DNA of 64,000 nucleotides from Salarias fasciatus. Lineage: Eukaryota > Chordata > Actinopteri > Blenniiformes > Blenniidae. The number at the start of each line of letters is the position of its first letter. Position 1 is the stretch's first letter. Where the stretch lies: contig NC_043748.1 in NCBI RefSeq assembly GCF_902148845.1, positions 14,908,945 through 14,972,944 of the forward strand, written 5' to 3'. The translations under genes and the position numbers were made by a program. Below, one piece after another: positions 23,401 to 37,195 of the stretch. Below the pieces are notes generated by a model, which was not told where the DNA came from, did no database searches, and was given only the letters and a program-made list of their open reading frames with translations.

Positions 23401-26400
23401 AACTTCACCTAACATCTAATATCTAACTAAATCCTGCTTGTTGTGCAAAGTTTTTTGCACCAAATGAAATGTTAAAATGACGATTCCTAGTTTTGTGAAA
23501 GGTTCAAGGAGTCCACTCCATGAACCTCTGTGAAATTATTGTTTTTGTGCCTTAGCTTCAGCACAGACTAAACAACTGAGATAGATCATGATAATTAAGG
23601 AGCTTTGGAGACTCTTGTAGGTGGATTATGTCACCTTTTACAGGTTAACACTCTGCTATTTTTGGTCTTTGCACCAAGTTATCAGGCTACTCTCAGGAGC
23701 TTTCAGCACACAGATATAAGAATAGCAACAAATCATTTCATCTAACCCCTGACAATAAGCACATCCTGAACTGTTGAGCTCTTCCTTCTGAGGAGCCTAT
23801 AAACCCTACAAAGTGAAGCACGACAAAACCCTGTGATTGCATTTTCCTCCACACGCTCAAGACAAAGGTTTCTGTGGATTCGTACATGACCTAGGCAAAT
23901 ATAGAATAATGATATGTTTTGAAATACAAACAGCCATTGTAAATCCATTGAAAAAGAGGTCAGCTTGGCACTGAGGAATTCACAGCTTTGGAAGTGACTG
24001 TCTGCTGCCCCGCGGCGGATTCAGTCAGCGTGAGGTCAAGATCCAGCATTTTACTTTCATCAGACTTCTTATTTGCTTTCCCTCCGTGCTAATTGCTCAA
24101 GCTGAGGTTATACTGACAGGTTTGGACTCAGAAATATAAACACGGAGATTAAAGAAACAAACAGGCAGCAGCCGTGTTGAGGAAACAAATATGACATGCA
24201 AGCTGTGAACTGCGTCTGTATGTGTGGAATTCAAGTGGGATAATAAGTCCCTCTGTTTCATATTTGTGTGCTTTTGTCTGTCTTGTGTACATTACCGTGT
24301 GCTCACATACATGTGTAGGCATTTGTGCATGTGTGTGTGTGTGTGTGTGCAGTCCAGACTCTATTTGCAACTGTTGTGCCTGCAGGTGTGTTTTGCTGCT
24401 GCATCCCTATGCACGCCGCAGACAGAGCCTTCTTATAGCCAGGGGCCTGCTGATGGCGCGTACATGTGTCAGCCATTACAGCAAATTACGAATCCTCCCC
24501 AACAAAAGCCGAATGTTCCACTCCCCATTTCGTAATTTCCAGTATGAGGAAGGAGCTGTCGCCCATTTGCGATACCCAGCAGAACCCTTGAAGCTATCAT
24601 GACAGATCTTTGAAACCACTGCCCAGGAGATACTCATTCACAGAGGCATGACTGCAGTTTCCTTCCTAATGCAACCTGATGCTCCTCACTGTGTCCAGCA
24701 TGAATATAAATGGCACATTTATTGGTAATAAACTGCAGACTGAAGATGCATATCAGAGTTTTTGATGATTTTTTATAAGACAAGGTCCCTTTAGATCTCA
24801 GTTTTAAATCTTCGGTTGCACCGTGGCGCCCGCGTTGCTCTCTTTGAAGAAATAACATATGCCACGCACACCGTCTGCTACATGTAAGATACTTAACGGC
24901 CGGGCCCTCAGGTAGCGAGGATCAGAGAATACAAAAGCCAACAACAAAGCAGCGCTGCAGCCCCGCCTCTTCAACTTTTATCTGCAAACATAGACAAAGT
25001 CAGCCGCTATGACTAATGGACAAGACTGAACAAAATCACCCTGATCTCTTCAGCATCTTTCAATTTTCTGCCCACTCTTCTTTCTCTTCCGTCCATCCGT
25101 CGTGTCCCACCACCCTCGCACAGGTGCATCCAACTTTCCTTGCCTCCAGCAGGACTTTCAGACTCTCAGACTTGCCCCGCAGCTTTTAGAGACATCACTG
25201 CGTGGATCAATGTGCCGAAGATCTGAGAGGACAGATGTGTGAAGCTTACGGAGCTTACGCAACACACTCGATGGCCTTCAAAGCATCAAACGGGGGCTGC
25301 GGACCCGCATCATGCCTCGAGTTCAGCATGGGAGCAATTTACATCAGAGGACGAGTTCAGTGGCTTTCGTTCCAGCTTCGCTGGGGTTAGATTTGAGCAG
25401 CACCCAAAACCCAGAGAGCTCAGTAACGTAAGTGGTATACCAGCGTATGGGATATGAACGCACTGATAGTTTTCACATAAACAAAAATTCATGCCAGCGT
25501 TCCCCCATCAACTGCTAGAAACCAGCTGCTCAGAGCAATTTTCAATGTGTCTTTCATCTTGACAATAAAAAGCAAAATGCCTTTCCAGGAAGCGTGTCTG
25601 TACAGGAGCCTCACGTCAGGAGCGTTATTTACTTTCTCTCTGTTCTTTACTGGAGCAGCACAATTAGGCGAACGGGAATCTGAAGAGTGCGAGGAGAATT
25701 AAACCGAATGACAATCATGTCATCAGAAAAGCCGCAGACCATTTGGGGAAAGGCCTTCTTTTCTAATCCGGGGCTATGCGGTGAAAAGCGGGATCTGGCG
25801 GTTGGCTCCTGAGCAATACTGGGTGTGTTGGGAAAGGCGGAGGAGCGAGGAGACGAGGGTTTGAAGAGGGCTTATAAATGTTTGCGCCTGCGTGACATTA
25901 GCGTGTGTGAAAGAGGGAAGAGTTCAAAACAGAGATGTTAGAGAAGAGACGTGTGATTAGCCGAGGATACGGTTTCATGCCTCCCAGCTCCATTCGGGGG
26001 ATTCACTAAATTTTGTGGCCGCAAATCTGACAGAGCCAAAAAGGTGAAAAAGGCTGAACTTCAGTGTTCACTTTAAAATGTATGCATATGTATAATACAG
26101 CAGAAATATGGAAATACATACAAAAACTTTAATGCCTGAAGGCCGTGCCAGTGGAGATCTGTTGTTCCTTTTTACTGTGTATATATTCCAATTCGGTCCC
26201 CAGACCTAGAAAGTAAGTGAATGAAATGCCTGTGGCGTGCTCTGTGCGGCTTTCTTTCATCGAAAGGCCTCGTAGTCCTAAACGTTGATTGCCATGACGT
26301 AAGCTCCAGACCTCAAGGCTCGCCTTTAATGTGTCGCTGTCTATTTCCGCCCCGCCGTGTGAAAAACAACTTTCTTTCCACTGGTGTGGCTCGCTGACAC

Positions 26401-29400
26401 AGACGGTCGGGCCGAACACTGCGCCACTGTTACTGGGCCAGAACCGCCACCCAACTGGAGGCGCTTGTTAATTTTCGCACTCGCTCGGCTTGTCCAAAAC
26501 AATTGTGGAGACGGAAGAATGCATCCGAACGAGCAGCCGGGGTGAGAGTCTTCTGACTGAACCGGTTGGCTGTGCGTTCATTTATGTAGCAAGTCAAGCC
26601 AGGTCCGTGTAAATATAAACACAAACAGTCATCAGATGGGTGTTAACTGACAGTAATTACTGTTGTAAAAACCACAGCAGTTTTTCTCTGCATTTTCCGG
26701 AGTTTCCCATGTTTTTTTTCAAATTCCAATCCGTCACAGTAACTGTGAGAAAAGAGAGCTGTCATCCTCAAAAGAAAGTCCTCCGTCCATCGCTCCACTG
26801 TTGAGTCAGGGCTGCTCAGAAAGTATCACCTATCCTACGAGATCCTGCAGGCCAGAGGTTGGTTGTGTGTGTGTGTGTGTGTGTTTGTCAAACTGGTTCA
26901 TGCTGCAGAAATAGGAGATAGACTTCTACCCTATGGGGCCTGTCTGCGTTTCGCAGGAATGTAAAATTGTGTGCGACTCAAACAAGCAAACGATCAGTGA
27001 AGGTGCTGACGGTTGTTTTGGCCAAAGGGGACAAGAGTGTACCAAATATGTGACCTACCAGTAAAAAGAAAAAAAAAAAGACGGGCCTGATGGGAGATAA
27101 GTGAAGTGTAAAAATAAGTGAATTCGCTTTCAAGATTGATGTGTTGTTTAGTTTGACTCATTTTAATCTAAAGTTGAGAACCGTTAACACAGCGTTGACA
27201 CGTGAAGAAATTGCTGCAGACTTTGAAAATACTTTAAATAAATGCAATAAAAATTGTCTTGAATGGAGAAAACTGTACATATTTCAGTCTAATTATTTGC
27301 CGAGAGAGGGGGGTACCTAAGCTAACACTATCTTAATATAAAACTGAGGCCAGAATATAACATGAGCTTTCAGAAATAAAAAGTACATTTTCAGTTTATT
27401 TCAACCTGTTTTATTTGTCATCATCTTGTCCATATGTAAGTCAAGCTAAGTTTAGCGACTCCATTGGAGTGTGAATCATTAACAAGCAGTAGAAAAGAGC
27501 TATATGAGTGAAATCCAATTACCATTTTACAATTTACTTCTTACAGATTTAGTAGTATTAATAGCACAGCAACATTAACATGCACTCAGAGTAAATCTGA
27601 TCCACCACCACAAATTTCCTCTTTGGACTTTGAAATAGGTTTCTAAACTAGCTGACGCATCTTTTTTACATTTCAAAAACATCTTTGTGGCTCGCACGTA
27701 GAGTACCATCGTTTCAGAAAAGACGAGTAATGATTTCCTCCGTCTCCACATGGAGACAGAGCGTGTTCAAAAAGTTCCACCTTGTGACCCATTTTCAAAA
27801 AACTGCATTTTCAGAGGCTCTGAGCACCGTTGTCGTGTAAACAGATGCACAAAACACAATGAAAGTTTCCTGTTTTCACTTGAAACCACCGTTGTGTAAA
27901 TTGTGCCTTTACACGACTGAAGGAAAACAGACATTTAACACATATCAGAAAAGGCTATGAATTTAAAAAATACCAGAGTAACTCGGGAAAACCCATGTAT
28001 GGAAGGAACATGCAAACTCCACATATCGTCACGGTGGAGCCGTGTCTTCTCCCTTCAAAACACAGAAACTCAGCCGAGCAGGCCTCCGCCGCCACGCCCT
28101 CACTTTGTTGTCAAGCTGATAATCACATTGGGCTGTCTGTGAAGCTCATTCCTGTGGGAATGTATTCTGAGCCTCGGTCCTCATCTTTTTTAACCCCTAT
28201 ACCCACACACACACACACACACAGTCACGCACCCCAATGCGCACGCACACACACAGCTTCCTCTCCTTCCTGTAAGCTCTCATCTGGTCTCACTTTAGGT
28301 TTTGAGGTCTGTGTTTTTGGGGACACAACAGAGCGGCTGCTCCACATGACGGCAGGCGGCCTTCTCTGCGCGCTTCCCAAAAACACATTTAAGAAATTCA
28401 TTTAGGTTCTGCTTTGACCGAGTTATCATTCATTTCCTTAAATAATTGATCCAGATCGGGACGGAGGAAAACAAAGTCTTCTCTCTGTTTTGTTTTTCTG
28501 TCTCTAGGATTGGCACAGCACAGCGGTCTCTGCACAGATCCAAGACTTCGGTAAGCCAATGAGGAGACGGAGAGAAACAATTACTGCAGGATGACTGACA
28601 GTGGGATTATGGGGCTATTTGCTTTACTGGCACCAAAGACAAACGATAAAATGCAAAGGTAGCAAAATAAGGCGTTCATGTGCCAAATGTTAATGTTAAC
28701 AGTGTGTTAATCATTCATTCAAGGATAAATTTTTCTAAGAAAACGAATGACGAAAGACAGCTGGAGAAGGATAGTTGGCTCAGTTGCTCAATAGTTATGT
28801 AAAAAGGTGTGTGTGTCTGTGTGCTGGAGAGAGGTGCTGAGGGGCATAAAGCCACAGAGGCAAAGAAATACCCTCATTCAGGAGGATCGCACACATAAAC
28901 ACACACTCTAAATGCTGCAATTAAATGCTAATTATTATTATCATCATCATTCAGAGTGCAGTACTTCAGAGGCTACTTGTGCTTCACAGGAAGAGTTTAT
29001 CATTTTTGGAAGTGCACTTAGAATATCAATAACCATAAATCTGCACAACAAAGCTTAACTGATACCTTTAATTAGGTTTGCATAGCATGACGATTGTAAA
29101 AGAGAGATTCCATTCACTCTAAAACAGAAGTGTTGCAACCATGAATTGATATGTTTTTCATTTATTTAGTGGCAATAGCTTTTAAAAAGATGAGATAAAA
29201 ACTTGCTGTTTTTGTAATTTAGCACTTTAGTTTACCCTTGAAGAAAAGAGCTTTTTTTTTTCCTGCCTTTTTGTAATTTGACACTTGGTTCATCTTGTAA
29301 TGTTGCTGATGCATTATCCAGAAAAGATGACATAATGAAGAGAAGATGAACTCAGTTTTTGCTTCCACCAGTCTAAAAGTTAAACAACCTCATTATTTAT

Positions 29401-30164
29401 CACTTTGGCTGCGATCAATCGGAATACCAATCATAATAAATATGTGACCGAAAAAACCAAAAAACCACATGAGGTTTCCCCAACTCACTGTATTTGGCTC
29501 ACAGGCATCAGGCAGATATCTGATGGTATCTTTCTTCTCTTCTAACCGACTGCCTGAAAGCAAAGAAGCACATTTTTACAGAATGTTACTATTGTTCTGA
29601 CATTTATTGCACAAACTTGGGGAAACACACAGCTTTCCTTCTCAGATCATTTCTCCCTGCAGGCCTTTCTGTCTGCTCTTCTCATTGAGGTTTAGTGAGA
29701 CAAAAACGTTGCCTCCAACCTCCACTGACTTTCACAACAACTTCTGAGGAAGACTTGAAGTAAGAGCGCTTCTTTAACGATCTCATAATACTAGGAAGGA
29801 TGCAGATTATAGGTTTCTGATTGGGTTATAATCACGACGGAGAACACAGAGCCCAGGCACCTCTGAGCATTTTCTGCACAGAAATTAGCAATCAGCATGA
29901 CCAAAGGAGCAATTTGGACTATTAGGACCACCCATCGGGGGTCTGTGGGGCGCTGCAGGGTTCACAAGTTCCATACATGCCAAAATATACAGTATATGTG
30001 TGTGACAAGCTGGCGGGGGACACAGGATCAAACGAGCAGGGAGCACAAACAAACATGCTTCTTTAAGTCTCACAGACTCTGGATCTCGGATGAAGCATGC
30101 TTGGATTACGGAGCAAGATGACAGAGGATGAGTAGCCACAAATTGCAGGGAGCTTCGGGTTAGC

Positions 30165-30192
30165 CGGGTGGGTGGGTGGGTGGGTGGGGGGA
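30165..30192 (+). repeat. (GGGT)n run, G-quadruplex motif
   Basis: Five GGGT units are followed by a longer G run: at least six G-tracts of three or more separated by single T bases. Single-nucleotide loops are the arrangement known to fold most stably in vitro. It lies in the intergenic region about 8.4 kb upstream of the hs3st6 start. Confidence 0.9.
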
Positions 30193-31980
30193 GGATAGAC
30201 GGGTGGGGAGCAGAACTGTCTGTGGCACCATACTCAAGGAAAGACTGAGGTAATGACTTTCTTCTCCACAGAAGTATTCAGTCTCCGTCTAAAAAAAAAA
30301 AAAAAGAAAAGAAAAAGTTTTTAGACGTGCCGTAAACTTCCCGAGACGTCAACGGCCTCTGACATTTTGGACTCGCGTTGACACAAATACGGCGTTTTCC
30401 ACAGTCAATCATTGTGTTGACTATCTGAGTGCCCAGCCTCATTTTAAATCACTCAGCCGTAATCCTGAGCCTTCCTAATATTTCCACACTCTGTGCACTT
30501 GATAAATGCTTCCCGGCCTTTGGCACACTTTTATCTCAGACTCTATTTGATCATTTTTACCGTCCGCGGACGCTTTAACTCGAAGGCCAAACCCCAAAAA
30601 AAAAAAAAAAAAAACAAAAAAAACTCAGTGACACGACGAGCGCCTTTCCTCAGTTCCTTTCTGGATTACTGTGCCCACCTTTGAGGCCTTTCAAACCCCC
30701 TCATGGTCTCTGATCAAGGCCAGATAAAGGATGACATGTGGGAGCACAATCAGCCGGTCTTATTCTCCTCTTTTAAAGCGCTGCTCTTATCCCTCGGCCA
30801 ATCCGCCATCTCCGAAAACAAGAAGCTCTCTGCCCTGATCTGAGCGAACAATACCAGTGCCACACACCTCAAGTATTCCTTTGAAGCTCTGAGGCCGACC
30901 TGCGCCGCTGCTGTGTCGGGGGTCCAATCTCCCCCAAACAGATCGGAGAGCAGATAGTGACTGAGTGAAGTTTGCAAACACAGATGCGTTCAGGCCTCTC
31001 TCCATGTTATTGAGGCCGACAAACAGGAATGCGTCTGTGTGATAAAGATGACAATAAAGTGTCAGGAGCCATTGAAACTTCTCGTATTGTTTATTTTCTT
31101 ACCGAGAGCCCTCATACTTGGGATTTTACGAGGTGCGTTTTTGGGTTTTGCGCTCAGCACAGCTCCGCTCTCGCATTTTTAAACTTCTGACATTTTGTTG
31201 GGAAAGACAGATGTGGTTTCCCATTGTTTTGTCCTTAATGAAAATGTATGTTTTATCATACAGTGCAGTGTTTATAACCAATATGATCCTTGGAGATATA
31301 TCTTTCATATCCTCACACCACATAAAATCTGTGTATACACTCCATCAGTTCCTGCTGCGGCTCTCCCCGGGGCCTCTCGTGGAGGACGAGCAAGAAATCC
31401 TCTAAATTGGGCTTTCGTGAGCTTCGTCTCTGTCAAACACATGCTGTCCTGACAGCATTAAAACAATGCCCAACCTGGAGCGCCTCGGGTTTCCACAGAC
31501 GCTTCTTTGATCCGGAGCGGAAATCACATTCCAGTGTCATGTATATAAAAGCTTTGTTTATCCTCTCATTCATTACATGGAGCGAGGGGGAGGTTTGGTC
31601 AGCACATGTATGTCTGACACATGTGCGGGGCGGCCCCTCCATGTATGGATGGAGACGTCTCACATACTGCAGATATTATTCCCCGATGAACGGAAATTTC
31701 TCTATTTTCGCTACAGTCACGCATTCAGGAGCTTTATTCCTCCAACAAAGTGATCACAGCTTCTGTGGTGTGTGAAGCGAGACCGCTGCATGACAGATGT
31801 TTTTGGGAATATTACCTTGACGAGCCATGGCGTGTGGATGCAGAGCGAGACTTTTTCTTTCTTTCTTTCTTTCTGTGACTCAAAACAGAAGCAGGTGCAA
31901 GCGGCCTATAAACATGCACATCCATGCAACGGAGCCAAATATTGTATATCACAATTAGAACAAGATGTCCCGTGAATGAG

Positions 31981-31981
<1 letters not shown>

Positions 31982-32013
<32 letters not shown>
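31982..32013. repeat. (CA)n microsatellite
   Basis: About 16 CA units, just after a (TTTC)n run at 31852-31874. Confidence 0.95.
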
Positions 32014-32016
<3 letters not shown>

Positions 32017-34096
32017 TTAGTTAAACCTCAAGGCTTGGCCTCTGGGGCGGGCGAAGACTTTGGGAGTAGCGGTGGTTTAGTGTAATTAAGGATTCCTTTT
32101 GCTCGCGAGCAGGATGAGCCCCCAGAGGTCAGCGACAGAAAACGTCTGTGCTGTGATTCTATCGGAGGATTACCACTTCCTCCTTCCTGTTTGCTTCCTC
32201 TTGGCCATGCAGCTGTGCTCAGATACCAGTCACAGAGACCGTCCTTAGAGATAGCCAATGCTAATTACTGTCCTGTGTTTTTGAGCAATTTCCTCTTCCT
32301 CTCCATCTTCTTCTTCTCACATCTGGTTTATCTTTGTTTTGGGTTTTCTGTCTGTTTTTTGGGGGAATGTAACTCATCCACTGCCCAGTTCTCCTTTTTC
32401 TTACTGTCACACTCACGCCGGAGGACAGATTAGTCTGCGGACCAGCTGTGAACGGTGACTTTACAGAGAGAGCGTTTAATAATGGGAAATAAACAGGGTG
32501 CCATTTGTGATAAAAGCAAAAAGGGGAACGAACGACGAAAGGACAACAGATAGAAAAGCAATAATGAAGTCAGAATTTTAGTGAAGAGCTAAAATTGACG
32601 ACTTGCATTTATTATTAAATTGAGGAATTGAAGTGAAGTCAAAAGCAACATCCAGATTTAGACCGATCATTTCAGGGATTTGAGGAATCTGAATTAGAGG
32701 AACAGCGTGAAGGACAACGCCGCTGGGTGACGTCAGGATTGGTGGTGAGTCACTGGAATGTCCAGACTATCTCTGAGAGTTTTAACAGCTCCCAGCGCAG
32801 AGTTGCTGCCAAAACCTTGACGCCGAGCTGCTTCCTCATTTTCACAAGTTTTAGCCGATAACGTCACATTTAGTCGTTTTTGTCTTCGAGTTATTTTTCC
32901 AGGAGACATCATGACAAAAACCATGACACGGGAATCAATTAGTTGTGCTCACGAGAAAGTCGCTAAAGCTAAAACCAGGCATCGATTTCCACTCGGCGCC
33001 TCTTGGGGCTCGCTTGAGTCTGTGCTGATCTCTGGAACAGTACGAAACACATCTCGCAATATTTTAAACAAGTTTTCAGTGGAATTATTTTCGCTACAGG
33101 TCATATCTGAATCATGTGCCTTTGTGTGGCGTCCTGTGGCTCCTGCTCAGCCTCCATCATCTCAAGTCTGTCCTGATGAATGGGATTTCTGTTGTGGGGT
33201 CACAAAACCGATAATATACATTTTAGAATATCATACCTTTAACTATGAATGATAAGACCTCGTGCCTGCTCATTTCCTGCAGCTCTTCATCATATTTTCC
33301 AGACAAAAATCATCACATTAAATCTGCAAACTAGGCTTTTCGCCTTAAACGCTTCAGCACTGCAGTCTATGAATGTTTGCACTTCCTTGGCTAATCCTCT
33401 GGTTGACTCCGAAGCTTTCATCTCCCCCTCTGATCTCGCAGCCTTTGAAAAGAGCAGCTCCACACCTGCTCATCCCAGACACTTAAAGAGCACGGCAGAA
33501 GTTAAACGTACCCTCACATCCTCGCTTTGTTTGAAATTCCACCGCTCCAGCGGCCAAAAGGAGCTCCATAGAAATCTCTGCTGAGTAGAAAAACACAGAG
33601 GATTCTAATGACTCTACCATGGATTGAGGTGTGATGCTGCGAGTCGCAAAGCGGCAGGATCGACATGTTATAAAACACTTTGCTGGGCAGGACAGCGAGA
33701 CACCACTTCACTCGCAAAATGCTTTCACTCAGTCTTGATTTAAATCCTTCAATAAACACATTATGATCCACAACCTGAGCGCAGATATTTAGAAGCAGTT
33801 TTTTTTTTTTTTTCAAAAACCCCAAAAGAAGAAGATTTTCTTGGAAAGGAAGCAGTGAACGCAGAGCATCAGTGAAAAAGTTATTGATTTGTTGTTTTTG
33901 GAAGAGTGAATGGAAATGGTTTGAGTGTCAGGAGCTGTGAGGGGAAAAAAAAATCCTTCCTCTGATTACTGTAATCAGTTCATTGGCAGCAGGAAGGCAT
34001 ACGGCGTTCTGGATGGCGCTGCAGAGGCGTTTCCATCTACAAAATGTTACAGTTGCACACAGAGTAATTGTGAGGTAAGTTGACTATTAATCTAAA

Positions 34097-34330
34097 GCAG
34101 GGGTCTGCAACCTTTTATGACTTAAAGGAGCCATTTATGCCCCCCCTCTGCCAACACATAAAAATTTTGTGGAGCCGCAAAACATATTTCCCTTCAAGCT
34201 TTTTATGGGGCATGTGACCATATTTGGTAACTTCCTCATTTTTCTTCCTGTTTCCGTCTAATGAACCAAGCAAAATTAATGACAAACAGAATACGTAAAA
34301 ATAAAATAAGTGTTGCATGTGATGTGGTTT
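34097..34330 (+). mobile_element. hAT-like non-autonomous DNA transposon fragment
   Basis: The left end reads CAGGGGTCTGCAACCTTTTA, a terminal-repeat style shared by many vertebrate hAT elements, followed by AAAGGAGCCATTTATG and later GGAGCCGCAAAACAT. I do not see a matching right terminal repeat or a clear 8-bp target duplication. It is therefore either truncated or its right end has decayed. No transposase frame is present. Confidence 0.45.
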
Positions 34331-34834
34331 TTATAGAGTTTGTTTAATCAAGACACGTCTTCTTCGAACTTGTCATTAACACTTGTGCTTCGCACCTTTA
34401 CTTTGGAAACGCGCCTTTTGTTTCAAGTTATTATTATTATTGCTTACCGTATGAAAAATTTGACACCATAGTTCATCACAGTCTGACAATAGAAACATTT
34501 GGAAGACATCAGGAGGGTTTTATAATTTCTCACAGTTATCCTGAGAAAAAAAAACCCTTTTCAGATCATTTTTTAACCTAAAATAAGTTCTATTTTTCTT
34601 TCTTTCAGTTTTTCACCTTTGCACACGTTTTATGCTGATAAAACACAGCATAATAATGGTACTTTGCTTCCAAGCCTATTAAAAGAGTTGGTTCAAAACG
34701 TGAACTTTACCCTTAACATTACAGTTGAATTTTCTGTTCTATCTGATTAAACAGACACCAAACACACTGATGTAGCGATTATCATTCCTGCTGGCTTTTC
34801 TGTGCAGTGGTTGCATTTTTCCCCCTGTGCATGT

Positions 34835-34960
34835 GTGGACTGTTCTCCAATTTCCTCTCACAATCACATAAAGATGTGTTTGAGGTGAAGATGCATCCTG
34901 CTTTCGCCCAGACTCAGCTGGCCGCGACTCCTGCTCCCTGGAAGCTGGATAAAAGGGTAT
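34835..34960 (+). repeat. V-SINE-like fragment (decayed)
   Basis: Pieces in the expected order are visible: TGTGGACTGTTCTCC, TTCCTCTCACAATCACATAA, TTTCGCCCAGACTCAGCTGG and a final GAAGCTGGATAAAAGGGTAT. The first half is heavily worn. Confidence 0.5.
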
Positions 34961-35833
34961 GAAGGAATTCAGACTGTTTTGATTTTAAACCATGTGAAAA
35001 TTAATGTTTTAATGTGTTTTTTTTAGCTGTACCTTGGGTGTCCTGAAAGGCAGTGATTAATAAAATGTATTTTTAAAGGATGGATTGACAGAGAAAGAAT
35101 CCAAAGCTGAGATTTTATCTCAATCAAAACTCATTTATAGTTGTCAACTTGTTGACAATGACAGAAAATGCTTGTAGGCACATTTAATAAATCCCACGGT
35201 TGATCCCCCAAGATACTTCTTTTTCTTTCCACTACATATTTTGGTTAGTACAGCTACAGGGTCCCTGTTTAATTTAACATGATGTTGTTGAGGTCGGCAA
35301 AGCTTCAGAAGCTAAGAATTACTGGTTTTTCTGTTCTATAGAAGCTCAAATTGAAATGCATCAATGCATGCAGCACCTGATGCAGTGTTTTGTGTTTCTG
35401 CTTTGGGCAGAAGTAAATCTGTTGACAGGAACTCATCAGCCGAAGTATAATTATGGATGTTTTTTAGAGTGAATAGCACCATCATCTGCTGGAATAGTGC
35501 AATCACATGAAACAAAGAGCTGAATAGCCTTAATGTGGTTTTATGCTCACTCTAAGACTCAAAAGAGCTTTATTACCTTAAGCTTTCACAAAGTACACAA
35601 GTTTTTGAATCATTAATATTATGTTAGAATTGCTTCTCTCAGAGATTTAGGAGCCAGTGGGAAAACTTTAAAAAGGTCTCATCAGTAGTCAGTGTGTGTC
35701 TCGATGAAAGAGGAAACAGCGGCAGTGTGATCAGTGAGGTGAAACTGCTGAGTTAGTGATTTCATTACACTGGAGGACTTCGGCTTCATGCTGTGGCCAC
35801 CGCGGCTTCATGCTGTGAGGCGAGGACATCATT

Positions 35834-35884
35834 CATCAGAGCTCTGACGCTCCCGGACCGGGCTTTATCCCAGAACACTTCATC
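35834..35884 (-). promoter_or_regulatory. SECIS element of the left msrb1 copy
   Basis: On the minus strand, inside the 3' UTR, the ATGA quartet (35880-35883) is followed by AGTGTTCTGGGAT, an AAA apical-loop run, GCCCGGTCCGGG (a small CCC/GGG cap stem, so form II) and finally TGAT (35835-35838). This is the SECIS order needed to read the in-frame TGA as selenocysteine. The apical half is nearly the same as in the right copy, but the main helix here pairs less well (TCTG with CAGA, then wobble or mismatch). Confidence 0.75.
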
Positions 35885-35920
35885 AACTGTCCACGCCGTC
35901 AGCAGCAGAGAGGGAAACCT

Positions 35921-37195
35921 TCAGTCCTTCTGACAGCTCACTCTACTGTCATCCACCTTTTCTGTGGGACCAGGACATAGATATAAGTTTACTGTGACGG
36001 AAGATTCAGACTCCGAGTCACACAGTGAAAACGTTTCCTTGACTAAACACAGTGAAGACTATATTTTTGGCTCAAAGCTTTGTGGATAAATCTTATAAAC
36101 TCTTCTGTGACAGAAAGGAAGAGACTCACCTTTAGGGATGAATGTAAGTGAGCTGCTGAAGATTCAGAAGCGTGAAAGCCCTTCTTTTGGTCCATCATAC
36201 AAAAACTCATGGCCCAATCCACTTCCGCATTTACCACAGCAAACCTAAGAAATACACACCCACATAATTCAGATTACAGTGTGAATAACACCAACTGCAG
36301 CTCTGTTAACCATACTTCCAAACATGTATGGACAGATATATGTACAATACACTCATTTTATCTCCCACAGAGCATCAACTACATTAAGACTATGTAGTTT
36401 TAACATGCTATTATTCACCTTAGTTCATTTTGAATTTTTTTGATAGCAGCATTTTGTGATATATCAAGCTGTGTATTTGGAACTGATTTGTATAGTTCAA
36501 CACAAACCCTCACCAGACTACTGAGCATCAATAGATGACTGGTCCAACAGGATGTGTCAGTCTCTGCTTCGCTGACAGATATCGTGTTAACACGGCTGTC
36601 ATATCTATCCATCCATCTTTCATACCATTTTATTCAGTTCATGCCAGTTGACTATGGGGAAAAGGTAGGACACACCCTGGAAAAACACAGATCACCACAC
36701 ACTCAGGTTTACACCTGCAGCAATTTTAGACTCACTAATTACTGTCAAGCAGCTTAATACTATTCACTAAAATAAAAAGGACATTGTCTGAGGGATTAAA
36801 AAACATAGTTGCTGGCCAGTTTTTAGAGGTAAAACGGAACCTTTGATGTGGGTGGTGTGTGAATCCGACATTACTCAACCTTTACTGGCCCCCATGCTTC
36901 CGGCTGCTTGGACACACTGTTGTGGTGGAGAGTCTGAGAGAAAGCTGGCCAAGGAGAGGAGTGCTCGAACTTAGCCGTGCTGGAAAATAACTCATGTCCA
37001 CATTCAGAGCACACATAAATACCTGCCAACAAGAAAACACACAGGGGAGAGGGGCGGGGGTGTTTATTTCTACAACACTGTGCTTGTTTTGACCTTTCCA
37101 TGCAGCCTCATGCTTCTCCTCTCACACTTACCAGGCTGGAAGTGATTTTTATACTCTTCCCCGCCAGAAAAAGAGCAGTAAGACATTTCATCCAT
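35921..37195 (-). CDS. msrb1: Methionine-R-sulfoxide reductase B1 (selenoprotein R), tandem copy 1
   Basis: There are four coding exons: 37132-37195, 36880-37022, 36130-36244 and 35921-35961. All junctions are GT-AG with matching phases (1, 0, 1), giving 120 residues with TGA at 36164-36166 read as Sec. The enzyme reduces methionine-R-sulfoxide, including on actin, in cytosol and nucleus. The zinc cysteines (YVCSECGHE and VCCGKCGSG), [12 protein letters not shown] and the active-site SRF-Sec-IFSSS are intact. The family start MSxC lies at 37186. The ATG nine bases upstream (MDEM) has a better Kozak context, so I used it. The last exon reads past the paralogue's stop and ends VSCQKD. The N-terminus ([16 protein letters not shown]) and mid-region differ clearly from the right copy, so the two may have diverged in use. 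Confidence 0.88.
36605..36745 (-). repeat. V-SINE-like tail, reverse orientation
   Basis: On the plus strand it shows TATCCATCCATC, then ACACACCCTGG, GATCACCACACACTCA and TTAGACTCACTAATTA. These are the reverse complement of the usual SINE tail and middle. It lies in intron 2 of the left msrb1 copy. Confidence 0.5.

Noticed and set aside
28202-28255. CA-rich repeats viewed as a possible CRISPR-like array
   Set aside because: They are simple dinucleotide repeats without spacers, in a vertebrate genome.
36164-36166. In-frame TGA in the left msrb1 copy taken as a disabling stop
   Set aside because: It is at the exact selenocysteine position, is followed by the conserved IFSSS, and a SECIS lies downstream. 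It is recoded, not a break.
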